Positions 9,356-18,025 of a DNA stretch of 64,000 nt are shown one piece after another. Source of the DNA: Lewinellaceae bacterium SD302 (GTDB lineage: Bacteria > Bacteroidota > Bacteroidia > Chitinophagales > Saprospiraceae); NCBI GenBank assembly GCA_002591745.1, contig PDLQ01000009.1, positions 1-64,000 of the forward strand, given 5' to 3'. The translations under genes and the position numbers were made by a program. The first letter of the stretch is position 1. Every line of letters starts with the position of its first letter. The notes beneath the pieces are model-generated. The model did no database searches. It had not been told where the DNA came from and was given only the letters and a program-made list of their open reading frames with translations.

Positions 9356-12091
9356 TTATTTCTTACGCTTTTGGTTCGCAGCGTTGACGATTTGGACTCG
9401 CCGTTGCTGAGATGCCAAAAGGCCAAAGACTGACTCCCGGGGTTCGTCGAGCCGGTCACTGATATTTTCTACCGTAGGTCGGCTTTCCCCGAAGGACTCA
9501 CCAGACATATTGAGTTTTCCGGAATTGATGTAAGACATCAGCGCACCGTTATTGTACCGTCGGAAATAATTTCGCACGGCATCATTTCGGCGATCACTCA
9601 ACCGCAGGTTGTAGTCTTCCCCGGCCCTCGGACTGGCGAATCCACGTAGTTCAATTTCAAAGCTACCACCGTTACGCAGGTGTTGTTCCAGCGCTTGGGT
9701 GAAAGCTTCCAATTTATCTCGGCCACCTTTCACTTGCAGGTCAAAGAAGTCCATAAATCTGGCGGCCAACGGAAATGCTTCTGCGGGTGGCTTCCCTTCG
9801 GTGTACGTATCGATGAACTCCTTACGGCGGCTGTAGTAGGGCTCGTAAGTCTCCGTATAAGAGAGGCTCGTCGTCCGCTGATAGGTCCGCGGGTTGGGGT
9901 TATCATTATCGAAGTAGACTTCCAGTGGCAACAGCAAATCCAGGTTATTGGGGAAGAGTGGAATCACGTAACGCAGTCTACCGTCTTTAAGCCTCAGTTC
10001 TTCGGGGTCGATCAGCAAAGTATCGGTCCGGCTGATATAATCCGGCCGACTGGTCTTAACTACGAACGAGCGATTGAGATTAACGGTGAAGTTGAAGTCG
10101 TTACCATCGTTATTGGTTTTGATTCCAACCCGGTCTCCGCCCACTCGTGACAGATCTACGGTCGCTCCGGTCAGCGGATCGTCGGTAATACCGTCTACCA
10201 CCAGAATTTCCAGTAGTTGCCCCAGGTAAAGATCTTTGCGAATCGATTGTCCGTCGGGTACGTATTCCCTGAGATCCAGGGGCTCGATCGCCTCTCCAAA
10301 GCCATCTCGTTGGCCAACGATCACGTAATTTTTCCCGGCATCCAGAGAAAAGGTTACGTCATTTCCGTCGGGGTTTATCTGCTCCGCTACGGGAATCCGA
10401 TTACCCTCGGCGTCTAATTCGTAAAGATTTACGGTTACCCCATTCAAAGCGCTATCATCGTTACCATTAAAAGTAAACACATTCAATTCCACCGCCGGAG
10501 CCAGATAGAGATCGCGGCGGATCAGTCCTTGGTTAGCCAGTTCGGGGTCGTTCAGGTCGATGACGTCCACCACACTGCTGAACCCGGGCTTGGTGGCCCG
10601 CAACTCATATTTCTGACCAGGCTCCAACTTAAAGGCAAAATCGTTGCCTTCCAGATTAATGATCTCATCAACCAGTTCAGGGCCGTTAGGTGTCATCAGG
10701 TAAAGGCCTACGGTGGCTCCCAGCAACTCCTGATCAGTCAGTAAATTAAACGTTCTGGCCAGCAGATCGATTCGATTATCCGGGGTGAAGGAGTAGATGT
10801 CGTAGCAACAGACTTCCTTATCCTCGGAGTAGAAAATAGCGTCGGGTACCTGGCGAGTACTACTTAGGAAAGCCTTATCGTCATCGTTGGGTGATTGGCT
10901 GTAGTAGGCATCATCGAAAGATGAATTGACCGGCAGCCCCAGGTTAAGCGGGGTGGTAAATTCATCCCCTTCCAGGTAAGACTTATAAATATCCAGTCCA
11001 CCGAAAGTAAACCGGCCGTCGGTGGCGAAGTAAAGTGACTGACGCTCGCTATGGTAAAAAGGTGTCACATCATTACGGCTGGTATTCAAATCCGTAAGCG
11101 GTTTAATTGTCCCGGGTTCCCCATCACTATTTAGTGGAGCCATATAAAGGTCCATTCCCCCTACCCCACCGGGGCGATTGGAGGCAAAGAAAAGTGCTTC
11201 GGTACCGTCGGCCAGGGTGGCCACATTAGGCATGGTCGTACTGAAACCGGCTTCGTTCAGTGCGTCGATGGGGCGCACATTACTGAAAGTACCGTCGGCA
11301 GCCGCGTCGGCTCGGTGCAGGTTACAGATCATTTTGTCCCTTACCGTATAATCACAGATGGTAAAAAACACTTCTTTGCCGTCGGCGCTAAAGGTCGTGT
11401 GGGTAACGAGCTGGCGCTCCCGGTTCATTACTCCTTCCAGTGCTTTAGGATCCTCGCTGCCACTTCCACGCATAATCTTGGAGAGGTAACGCGGTGGATT
11501 CAACGTGTCTTTGTCAAAAACGAAACGGAGGCTGGATAAGTAACGGTCTCCGTTCGTCCGCTCCAGGTAGGCGTAATCGGAATTCTCCGAATTGATCGGT
11601 GCCCCCAAGTGATTCATGTCGATATCTCTGGCGTCGGGAGCTTCGTCGATAGAAGTGTTGGCGTTATCAACATTCAGCTGGGCTCTTTCCCTCAGTTCTT
11701 CGTCGGCACCGGTTTGCTCATCCAGGAAGGTTTGGTAGTTCAGTGCCGCCAGATCGTAATTGCCCGTAAAGAAATAATCTTCGGCCAGGTAGTAGCGGGC
11801 GTTCGGGTACTCGCCTGCTTCGGGCAACGTCAGTAATTTCAGCAAAGCTTCGGCCGAAACGCGGTAAGCGCGGGCGTGATAAGCAGACTCCCCCAGTTTC
11901 GCCAGTGCCACCGGGTCGTTCTCCTTGTTCGGAAACTCCATGGCAATCCGATAAAAGCGGTAGGCGCTATAATGATCTTCCATCATCGCCGCCTCATCAC
12001 CCGCCTCCAGGTAGCCCGAGTAAGATTGTCGTTGCCCAATCAGCAGTTGACAACTCATCACCAAGGCGAGTAGTAGTACTATTTTTTTCAT
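9356..12091 (-). CDS. PorE-like TPR / PD40 / carboxypeptidase-regulatory / OmpA protein
   Basis: The 911-residue protein has an N-terminal signal sequence, then TPR-like helices (about 25-150). PD40/WD40-like blades follow at about 230-440 (FFASNRPGGVGGMDLY, LYFATDGRFTFGGLDIY), then three carboxypeptidase-regulatory-like repeats (about 445-720), and an OmpA-like domain in the last 150 residues. The peptidoglycan-binding signature is seen as YNLRLSDRRNDAVRNYF. This domain order is that of PorE, the T9SS component that anchors the machinery to peptidoglycan. It sits 23 bp after the PorP/SprF gene and 31 bp before the adhesin gene, so it is probably co-transcribed with both. Whether it is core PorE or an adhesin-dedicated paralogue cannot be decided here. 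Confidence 0.85.
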   Translation of the reverse strand: MKKIVLLLALVMSCQLLIGQRQSYSGYLEAGDEAAMMEDHYSAYRFYRIAMEFPNKENDPVALAKLGESAYHARAYRVSAEALLKLLTLPEAGEYPNARYYLAEDYFFTGNYDLAALNYQTFLDEQTGADEELRERAQLNVDNANTSIDEAPDARDIDMNHLGAPINSENSDYAYLERTNGDRYLSSLRFVFDKDTLNPPRYLSKIMRGSGSEDPKALEGVMNRERQLVTHTTFSADGKEVFFTICDYTVRDKMICNLHRADAAADGTFSNVRPIDALNEAGFSTTMPNVATLADGTEALFFASNRPGGVGGMDLYMAPLNSDGEPGTIKPLTDLNTSRNDVTPFYHSERQSLYFATDGRFTFGGLDIYKSYLEGDEFTTPLNLGLPVNSSFDDAYYSQSPNDDDKAFLSSTRQVPDAIFYSEDKEVCCYDIYSFTPDNRIDLLARTFNLLTDQELLGATVGLYLMTPNGPELVDEIINLEGNDFAFKLEPGQKYELRATKPGFSSVVDVIDLNDPELANQGLIRRDLYLAPAVELNVFTFNGNDDSALNGVTVNLYELDAEGNRIPVAEQINPDGNDVTFSLDAGKNYVIVGQRDGFGEAIEPLDLREYVPDGQSIRKDLYLGQLLEILVVDGITDDPLTGATVDLSRVGGDRVGIKTNNDGNDFNFTVNLNRSFVVKTSRPDYISRTDTLLIDPEELRLKDGRLRYVIPLFPNNLDLLLPLEVYFDNDNPNPRTYQRTTSLSYTETYEPYYSRRKEFIDTYTEGKPPAEAFPLAARFMDFFDLQVKGGRDKLEAFTQALEQHLRNGGSFEIELRGFASPRAGEDYNLRLSDRRNDAVRNYFRRYNNGALMSYINSGKLNMSGESFGESRPTVENISDRLDEPRESVFGLLASQQRRVQIVNAANQKRKK

Positions 12092-12114
12092 TGCTTGTTA
12101 GTTCTTGGGAAGAT

Positions 12115-13161
12115 TTAAATCAGCGGACAACTCTTAAAAGAAAGCGGTTTCCTTACGTTTCGGATCAGGTAGCGTAAACTGATCTCCAGCCCGCCCCGGT
12201 TCTCGGTGGCAATATCGAAGCGGCTGACGTTTAAATCGTAATTCAGGGCAATTTCGATGTTATTCAGCCCCAGTTCCATGGTCGGCCACCAGGAATCCTG
12301 GATTTCATTGCGGCGCATCCCCATCCCTACAAGAATGTTGAATTGACGCCCCAGTTTATTATTAAGGTGTAAGCGAACTCCACCCATCGCCAAAAATTCT
12401 TCGTATTCACCTTGGTTCTGGAAAGTCAGGTTACCTACCAAGTCAATGGGCTTGGCAATTTGCAATGTACCCATTGCATAAGGACTCAGGCGGCGTTCCA
12501 GTGGAACTTCAGTATCTTCAATGAAGGATTGTTCTGGCTCGAAGAGGTGAAAAAGTGCTACCCCTACATCGATCTTGGTCCGACGGTCATTCCGGTGCAC
12601 CAGATTGGACGTTTGCTTGGCCTGGAAACGCAGGTTGATCCCGGCACCGAAGTCGGGAAAAAGCCGGCTGTCGTTGGCGAAATTCTCACCGGAATTCAGA
12701 TTTTCATCGAAGATCTGACCATTGAACTGGTTATCAAAACGTAGATTATCCTCATCAAAGGCCCTGGAAACCAGCCCGGCCTGCCCGCCCACAGTCAGGA
12801 AGAACTGCTGAGAAAGCCCGAAGGTATAGGATAGATTGAGGTCCACGTCTCCCCAGGTCAGTTTACTGTCGCCGGCCCGATCGTAATTGAGGGCAATGCC
12901 CCCTGAGAAAAAGCCCTTGGCATCACTGCGCCCCAGAAACTTACGGTCATAGGCCGCGGTGAAAGTCTTATAATCGACCGGTACATCCGTCCATTGGGAC
13001 TTATAGTTCCCCATCAGCCGGCCATCGCCTTCGAAAATTCCCGTCAGAGCGGGGTTCAGGTGGTGGGGAGCATGGTAGAACTGACTGTAATGGAAATCCT
13101 GAGCGCCAAGCACTCCACAGATCAGCCAGCCAAGCAGCAAAAGCGTAGATGTTCTTTTCAT
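12115..13161 (-). CDS. PorP/SprF family type IX secretion outer-membrane protein
   Basis: The 348-residue protein has a signal peptide (residues 1-20, ending VLGA) followed by the family hallmark QDFHYSQFYHAPHHLNPALTG. It continues with alternating strands typical of a beta-barrel outer-membrane protein, and its length is normal for the family. PorP/SprF proteins are needed for secretion or surface retention of a neighbouring CHU_C adhesin, as SprF is for SprB. Here it is the first gene of a three-gene operon ending in such an adhesin. A TGCTACTTTG box with a TTTG 23 bp upstream lies about 90 bp before the start and could be its promoter. Confidence 0.92.
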   Translation of the reverse strand: MKRTSTLLLLGWLICGVLGAQDFHYSQFYHAPHHLNPALTGIFEGDGRLMGNYKSQWTDVPVDYKTFTAAYDRKFLGRSDAKGFFSGGIALNYDRAGDSKLTWGDVDLNLSYTFGLSQQFFLTVGGQAGLVSRAFDEDNLRFDNQFNGQIFDENLNSGENFANDSRLFPDFGAGINLRFQAKQTSNLVHRNDRRTKIDVGVALFHLFEPEQSFIEDTEVPLERRLSPYAMGTLQIAKPIDLVGNLTFQNQGEYEEFLAMGGVRLHLNNKLGRQFNILVGMGMRRNEIQDSWWPTMELGLNNIEIALNYDLNVSRFDIATENRGGLEISLRYLIRNVRKPLSFKSCPLI

Positions 13162-13245
13162 CGGACGTTTTTGGGTAATGATTGAATACTTAGTTTCATA
13201 ATAAAATTCAGAAGTCGCTACACTTCCGGATCGCGGAATTGCTAT

Positions 13246-13263
13246 GACTTCAAAGTAGCAGTG
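13246..13263 (-). repeat. TGCTACTTTG box upstream of the PorP/SprF operon
   Basis: On the minus strand this reads CACTGCTACTTTGAAGTC, and it shares 18 bp with the copy at 58211. A TTTG lies 23 bp upstream of TACTTTG, so it may act as a promoter for the operon starting at 13161. Confidence 0.6.
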
Positions 13264-13625
13264 CTGATATAATCTAGTCGCAAATCTTTTTTCCGACCAA
13301 CGCTATCAACGGTACAACTCACCGGGATCGAAAAGCGATCTCAGTGGATAGTATTATGGTGTGTAGACCTCATTCGGTAGAAAAGGCAAATCAAAAAGCT
13401 CACCGAATTCGGCCCCTGATCCAAATCCTTTAGCGTAGGTACGTAATAACCGCCTCAAAGCGATTTAGCGCGGCAGGGGAAAATCACGCGCTCGGCCAAA
13501 ACTAATACTAAAAAATCATATATCAAAAGACCGCTGCTTTTAATTTTGACACCGTTTTCTAATCGAATCGTACATTTTTGACCGGAATTGCAATTTTCGA
13601 CCTCTTTTTCCTATTTTACGTTCGA

Positions 13626-13690
13626 TTTAGTTTGACACTGTTTAGTTTGACACATTTTCACACACCATTTACACCCTATAATTAGGTTTG
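13626..13690 (+). promoter_or_regulatory. Tandem 13-bp direct repeats and -7-like element before the beta-helix gene
   Basis: TTTAGTTTGACAC occurs twice, at 13626-13638 and 13641-13653 (15-bp period), and is followed by TAGGTTTG (13683-13690), which fits the TAnnTTTG -7 consensus. No TTG stands at the usual 19-21 bp before it. The direct repeats could be an operator. The rest of the 13162-13717 gap is AT-rich with no gene seen. Confidence 0.3.
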
Positions 13691-13825
13691 ATTAAGATAC
13701 TTTAAATTCTCTATGGGTTGGGTTTCCGCCTGACCGCTTTCCAATTTTTGCTTTCGTTGGCACTTGCCTCAGCACTATTTCCCCCCGTGTGTTGTGGCCA
13801 TTTTCTAATTGCCAATGGATTGAAC

Positions 13826-14824
13826 GTGAAGCAGCTATTAATTTCCCTCTTTTTAATTTGCAGTGTATCACTCACCGCGAATAACATCATCTACGTCAGT
13901 ACGTCAGGTACGACTTCAGGCTCGGGTTCCGATTGGAGCACTGCTACTTCGTTAGTCAACGCCTGTAACACAGCAACTGCTGGCGACGAGATCTGGGTAG
14001 CCCAAGGCACCTACCTTCCCGGCGATAGCCGTACTTCTTCCTTTAATATCCCCGCCGGCGTACGAGTTTACGGTGGCTTCTCCGGTCAGGAGACTACGCT
14101 CGACCAGCGTCAGCCAGCCAGCTACATCACTACCCTGAGCGGCAACATTGGCGATCGCAACGATCAGGAAGACAACGTATATACCGTAGTAACTATGAAT
14201 AACGCCGGAGGGAAAACGGTACTTGACGGCTTCGTGCTCACGGGAGGGAAAGCGACTGAGTTCATTCATGACTTCACCATGGCTACTACCGGTGGCGCCC
14301 TTTACATCAGCGGCGGCAACAACGGACAGGGTCCATTGATTAAGAACTGTACTTTCACCGGCAACATGGCCAATAACGGTGGCGCGGTTTTCATCAACGG
14401 CAGCAACGGATACGTGAAGCCTCAATTCGTAAGCTGTACTTTCAATGACAACAAAGCCGTACTGAAAGGTGGCGCTATCTTCAACGACGCCACTAACGGC
14501 AAAGTGGAAGCCATCTTCGAAAACTGTTCTTTCAACCACAACGGTGCTACCAACGGCGGCTGCATCCTCAACAATGGCGACAACGGAGAAAGCAAGCCTC
14601 TCGTCATCAACAGCGAGTTTACCGGCAATACCGCCGCTTCCGCCGGATCGGTCATCTACAACCTTGTAAAGAACGGCGGCACTGCCAACCAAACGATGAA
14701 CAATTGTAAGCTGGAAGATAATGTCAGTCACCTGGGAGGCGCCATTGGTTCCAACAGCAATATTCAACAAAGCGCTTCATCCTCACCAAACAACAACGGC
14801 GGTACACTACGTCCCGTCAACTAA
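13826..14824 (+). CDS. Secreted right-handed beta-helix (pectate-lyase-like) surface protein
   Basis: I chose the GTG start because it gives a classical signal peptide (KQLLISLFLICSVSLTA). An in-frame ATG at 13718 adds 36 hydrophobic residues and TTG 13820 is also possible. The protein opens with IYVSTSGTTSGSGSDW, then TAGDEIWVAQGTYLPGD and a VYGGFSGQET strand. Repeating NCTFTGNMANNGGAVF-like coils follow, typical of choice-of-anchor/parallel beta-helix proteins (PbH1 repeats). At about 332 residues it is short. It ends in a Ser/Asn-rich tail with no T9SS sorting domain, so the C-terminus may have been lost or it may be exported another way. No catalytic residues can be assigned. Confidence 0.75.
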   Translation: MKQLLISLFLICSVSLTANNIIYVSTSGTTSGSGSDWSTATSLVNACNTATAGDEIWVAQGTYLPGDSRTSSFNIPAGVRVYGGFSGQETTLDQRQPASYITTLSGNIGDRNDQEDNVYTVVTMNNAGGKTVLDGFVLTGGKATEFIHDFTMATTGGALYISGGNNGQGPLIKNCTFTGNMANNGGAVFINGSNGYVKPQFVSCTFNDNKAVLKGGAIFNDATNGKVEAIFENCSFNHNGATNGGCILNNGDNGESKPLVINSEFTGNTAASAGSVIYNLVKNGGTANQTMNNCKLEDNVSHLGGAIGSNSNIQQSASSSPNNNGGTLRPVN

Positions 14825-14888
14825 GAGCTACGTTCCTGATTCAAATCATTTTTTAGGAAAAGAACTTTTGTTTTTCTATCTACATACA

Positions 14889-16865
14889 TTACCTATTAGG
14901 GCTGCCGATAATCGGTGGCCCTTTTTTAGAGCTATACCTACCTAGCTGCATATCCACTACCGGTATCAAAACAGTCACCCGCGTACCAGCCGCCTCTCCA
15001 TGTTCATCATAGAGGTCAGTGATCGTCACGGGCGAAAGACTTTCTTCTTCCGTTTCGGTATTCAGCAGCCGTAATCGGCTGAGGGTAATGTCCGTACCCC
15101 TGGAACGGTGTTCGGAGCGGCGGGGGTCCTTGGCCTGAATTTCAGCCACTTTGGATCGCCCTACCCCGTTGTCTTCCACCGTAGCCAGAATGGTACTTTC
15201 GTCGTGAACAACGAAGCTAATGTCAATCCGGCCGGGTTTTTGTCCGCGCAGGCCATGCTCGATCGAATTTTCTACGTAAGGCTGAATGATCATTGTCGGC
15301 ACGCCCAGGATGTCTTCTTCCAGTTCTTCATCTACGGTCAGAGTATATTGGAGCCGGCCTTCGAAACGCAAGTGGCAGTTAATCTCCAGGTAATTGGTCA
15401 AAAAGACAATCTCGTCTTCCAGGCTGATGTATTCAAGGTTGGTGTACTCCAGACTTTGGCGCATCAACATGGCGAACTGGGCGAGGTACTTGCTGGCCGT
15501 ACTGGCCTTGTTGGTGGTAATAAAGGACTGGATGGAATTCAGACAATTGTACAGAAAGTGGGGGTTCATCTGTGCCCGCAAAGCCCGCAACTGTAGCTGT
15601 ACAGCCTTGAGTTTTAGCCGCTCCGCTTCCTTTTCACGGGCCTCGGATTCGTATTTGGCCTCCAGCTCCCGTTGCTGTTGCAGATTGAGCCGGTCCCGGT
15701 ATTCGAGTTGGTGGTCATCGTAATGCAACTGGGCCAGGTAGGCGGAGCGATAATCGCCGGTTGTGGCGTAAAGACGGCCCAGTTCGTAATACGTCTCGGC
15801 CAGGACCTGGGGGCTATCCGCTAATTCCGCCAGGTTAGCCGCTCGCTTTAGTTGCTTGATTGCTTCGTCGAAATCGGACTGCCCTTCCCGAATTTTGGCT
15901 CGAAAAATGGCCATAGTGGCCGCATTTACGTAATCCTCGTTGTCCAGTGCCTGGTAGGCGGCTTCGGCACGATCAATGTATTGCTCGGCCACGGTAAAAT
16001 CTTCGCAGTCAATATAATAGCTCCCCAGATTCCCCAGCGCTGCGGCGCGGGCCTTGGTACTATCATCGGCGCGACTTTCCAAGACTTTATTGAAATAGTA
16101 AGCAGCTTTGGAGGTTTCTTCCGCCAACCAGTAAGCATTACCCATATTCAGGTAATTCCAGGCTTGGCGGCCACTAAGACCGATGGCTTCGCTACGTTCG
16201 ATCGTTCGCTGATATGCTTCGATAGCTTTGAGGGGGTAGCCAGTCCGTTCGTAAACGTTTCCGAGTCCGGTATTAATCAGTGTATGAAAGTAGTGCCCCT
16301 TCAGGCTGAGTTCCCGCTGACGATTCCCGATCACGGTCAGGGCCTGCAGGTAATACTGAATAGCCTTGGGGTAATTACTGAGGCCCAGGTGCATGGCGGC
16401 GTAACGACAATCAGCCCGGGCGGCCAGTTCGTCGTCGGGAAAATTCTCCAGTAACTTTACGGCCATTTCCAGGAAATACTCCGCCCGTTCCATGGCCTCC
16501 TGATTAATCAGGTTTCCGGCCAGGTCGATATAAAGATCGATACGTTGAGAGATAGAGCCATACTCATCCACCAGCTCCCTGGCTTCGTTTAAAGCTGCTT
16601 CTGCTGCGGTATAATCGTAACGTTGATTGAGGAAGGTAGCAAGATGACCGAGGTAAACAAGTCGCTCGTCGGGCAGTTCGTTTCCCTCCAGCAACCGTGC
16701 TTGTTCTTTGAGTAATTCCTCGGCCCGGGCCGGTTTGGTATAGACGTATAAAGCAAGGACCTGATTGATCAGGTCCACTCGAGGTTCTCGGCTGGAAACG
16801 GTAGTTAATTCCGCTTCGAGTTGCAATAATGTGGCTTGCTTTCGCTTCAGGTCCGTTGTAATCAT
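14889..16865 (-). CDS. Soluble TPR-domain histidine kinase of the LytS/His_kinase family
   Basis: The 658-residue protein has TPR repeats over about residues 30-390, a coiled coil (390-430), the His_kinase core QMNPHFLYNCLNSIQSF with phospho-acceptor His436, and an ATPase domain with PYVENSIEHGL (529-539) and DNGVG. No signal peptide or membrane helix is visible, so it is predicted cytoplasmic, unlike classical LytS. It is the last gene of an operon with a LytTR response regulator and a double-glycine peptide, 42 bp after the peptide gene. The pairing with the regulator is inferred from the operon. The TPR array may sense a peptide or a protein partner, as in RRNPP regulators, but this is inference. 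Confidence 0.88.
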   Translation of the reverse strand: MITTDLKRKQATLLQLEAELTTVSSREPRVDLINQVLALYVYTKPARAEELLKEQARLLEGNELPDERLVYLGHLATFLNQRYDYTAAEAALNEARELVDEYGSISQRIDLYIDLAGNLINQEAMERAEYFLEMAVKLLENFPDDELAARADCRYAAMHLGLSNYPKAIQYYLQALTVIGNRQRELSLKGHYFHTLINTGLGNVYERTGYPLKAIEAYQRTIERSEAIGLSGRQAWNYLNMGNAYWLAEETSKAAYYFNKVLESRADDSTKARAAALGNLGSYYIDCEDFTVAEQYIDRAEAAYQALDNEDYVNAATMAIFRAKIREGQSDFDEAIKQLKRAANLAELADSPQVLAETYYELGRLYATTGDYRSAYLAQLHYDDHQLEYRDRLNLQQQRELEAKYESEAREKEAERLKLKAVQLQLRALRAQMNPHFLYNCLNSIQSFITTNKASTASKYLAQFAMLMRQSLEYTNLEYISLEDEIVFLTNYLEINCHLRFEGRLQYTLTVDEELEEDILGVPTMIIQPYVENSIEHGLRGQKPGRIDISFVVHDESTILATVEDNGVGRSKVAEIQAKDPRRSEHRSRGTDITLSRLRLLNTETEEESLSPVTITDLYDEHGEAAGTRVTVLIPVVDMQLGRYSSKKGPPIIGSPNR

Positions 16866-16907
16866 TTCATGTGACGGGCGAGGAAAGCAAAACTAACGGC
16901 AATTCGA

Positions 16908-17120
16908 CTACTGAGGGGTGATGTCGCCGCAGATCCGGCGTAACCACCAGCTGCTTCGCTTACCCCCCTTAATGTTGGCCATATCTTTCTTATCGAAAGT
17001 AGGGTTGTTTTTACGTAGTTCGTCAATCGTTTTCTTCCCTTTATTAGACATTTGCTTAAAATTGGGTGTAGTTTTCTCAGGGACTAAATTATGCTTTTTC
17101 CCCGACATAGCCGGGGCCAT
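16908..17120 (-). CDS. Double-glycine-leader peptide, putative pheromone or bacteriocin precursor
   Basis: This 70-residue gene starts 3 bp after the LytTR regulator's stop codon and ends 42 bp before the kinase. Residues 42-53 (FDKKDMANIKGG) fit the double-glycine leader consensus: hydrophobic at -12 (Phe), acidic at -8 (Asp), hydrophobic at -7 (Met) and -4 (Ile), Gly-Gly at -2/-1. Cleavage after Gly53 would release a 17-residue cationic peptide with adjacent tryptophans and a single cysteine (KRSSWWLRRICGDITPQ). An internal ATG at 17108 is an alternative start. Known precursors of this type are cut and exported by C39-peptidase ABC transporters; none is in the window. Its place between regulator and kinase suggests an autoinducer, although a bacteriocin or modified natural product is possible. 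Confidence 0.7.
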   Translation of the reverse strand: MAPAMSGKKHNLVPEKTTPNFKQMSNKGKKTIDELRKNNPTFDKKDMANIKGGKRSSWWLRRICGDITPQ

Positions 17121-17123
17121 AAA

Positions 17124-17885
17124 TTAGATGCCTTCCTGTAAACGGCGTAATTGCTCCATAAATGCGGGCCTGCGGCGGCGAGAAACTTCGATCTTTATAT
17201 CATCGTCCATGATCAGGTACCCACCATCACCCTTAACAAATCTTCGCATGTAATTGAGGTTGATTACGTGCCTTTTATGGACTCGATAGAAGTTAAAGGG
17301 GGTCAGCATGTCCTCGTAAGCCTTAATGGTCTTGGAGGCGGTAATCCGCTGCCCACCCTGCATAAAAATGTGGGTATAATTGTCTTCGGCTTCGAAGCGG
17401 ATAATTTCCCGAATTTTAACAAAATGAATACCATCCAGGGCGGCAATCGACATCTTTTCGAAAGCGTTGGGGTGGTTGTTGTAGTTCTGCATTACCTGCA
17501 ACCGTTCCTCCGTTCGGCTCTGAATGCGTGGCTGTATCCGGGATACGGCCGTAACCAGCTGCTCAGGATTAATGGGCTTGAGGATGTAACCGATGGAAGC
17601 GTACTCGCAAGCTTTTACGGCAAACTGATCATAAGCAGTTACAAAAATGATGTCGAAGGTGATCGGCCGCAGTCGGTTCAACAACTGAAAAACCTGACCA
17701 TCGTGTAGGTTGATGTCTAAAAAAGCTACGTCGACCTGAAGTGTCGGATCACTGAACAACTCATAGCCGCTCTGTACTCCGTCGGCTACGCCGATTACTT
17801 CCACATCGTCGCAGTGCTCGCCGAGCATATGCTTTAAATTGACGAGTCCTTTCTGCTCGTCTTCTACGATTACGGCATTCAACAT
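17124..17885 (-). CDS. LytTR-family response regulator
   Basis: From the ATG at 17885 the protein has a receiver domain (MLNAVIVEDEQKG; phospho-acceptor Asp in VAFLDINL; conserved Lys in ILKPI). A LytTR DNA-binding domain follows (IIRFEAEDNYTHIF, FYRVHKRHVINLNYM). An ATG at 17927 would add 14 residues not typical of receivers, so I chose the inner start. Such regulators bind direct repeats and are activated by His_kinase-family sensors. The gene heads an operon with the small double-glycine peptide and the TPR kinase, and a -7 element lies upstream at 17978-17985. Confidence 0.92.
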   Translation of the reverse strand: MLNAVIVEDEQKGLVNLKHMLGEHCDDVEVIGVADGVQSGYELFSDPTLQVDVAFLDINLHDGQVFQLLNRLRPITFDIIFVTAYDQFAVKACEYASIGYILKPINPEQLVTAVSRIQPRIQSRTEERLQVMQNYNNHPNAFEKMSIAALDGIHFVKIREIIRFEAEDNYTHIFMQGGQRITASKTIKAYEDMLTPFNFYRVHKRHVINLNYMRRFVKGDGGYLIMDDDIKIEVSRRRRPAFMEQLRRLQEGI

Positions 17886-17977
17886 CTTTTGTCCTGATTT
17901 TTTCACATCCATGTTTTTTAAGAACATAGACTTCTCTCAAAAAAGCTCTTTCTGTCGGCCCTTCAACTGGGGGCCTA

Positions 17978-17985
17978 CAAATGTA
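17978..17985 (-). promoter_or_regulatory. -7 promoter element (TACATTTG) of the LytTR-peptide-kinase operon
   Basis: TACATTTG on the minus strand matches the Bacteroidota TAnnTTTG consensus. It lies 50-100 bp before the possible starts of the regulator. No clear -33 TTG is seen. A short GGCCC/GGGCC hairpin lies just downstream in the leader. Confidence 0.5.
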
Positions 17986-18025
17986 CAAAATTTAAATATA
18001 GTTGATGTAGGCGTGCCGCTCTTGC

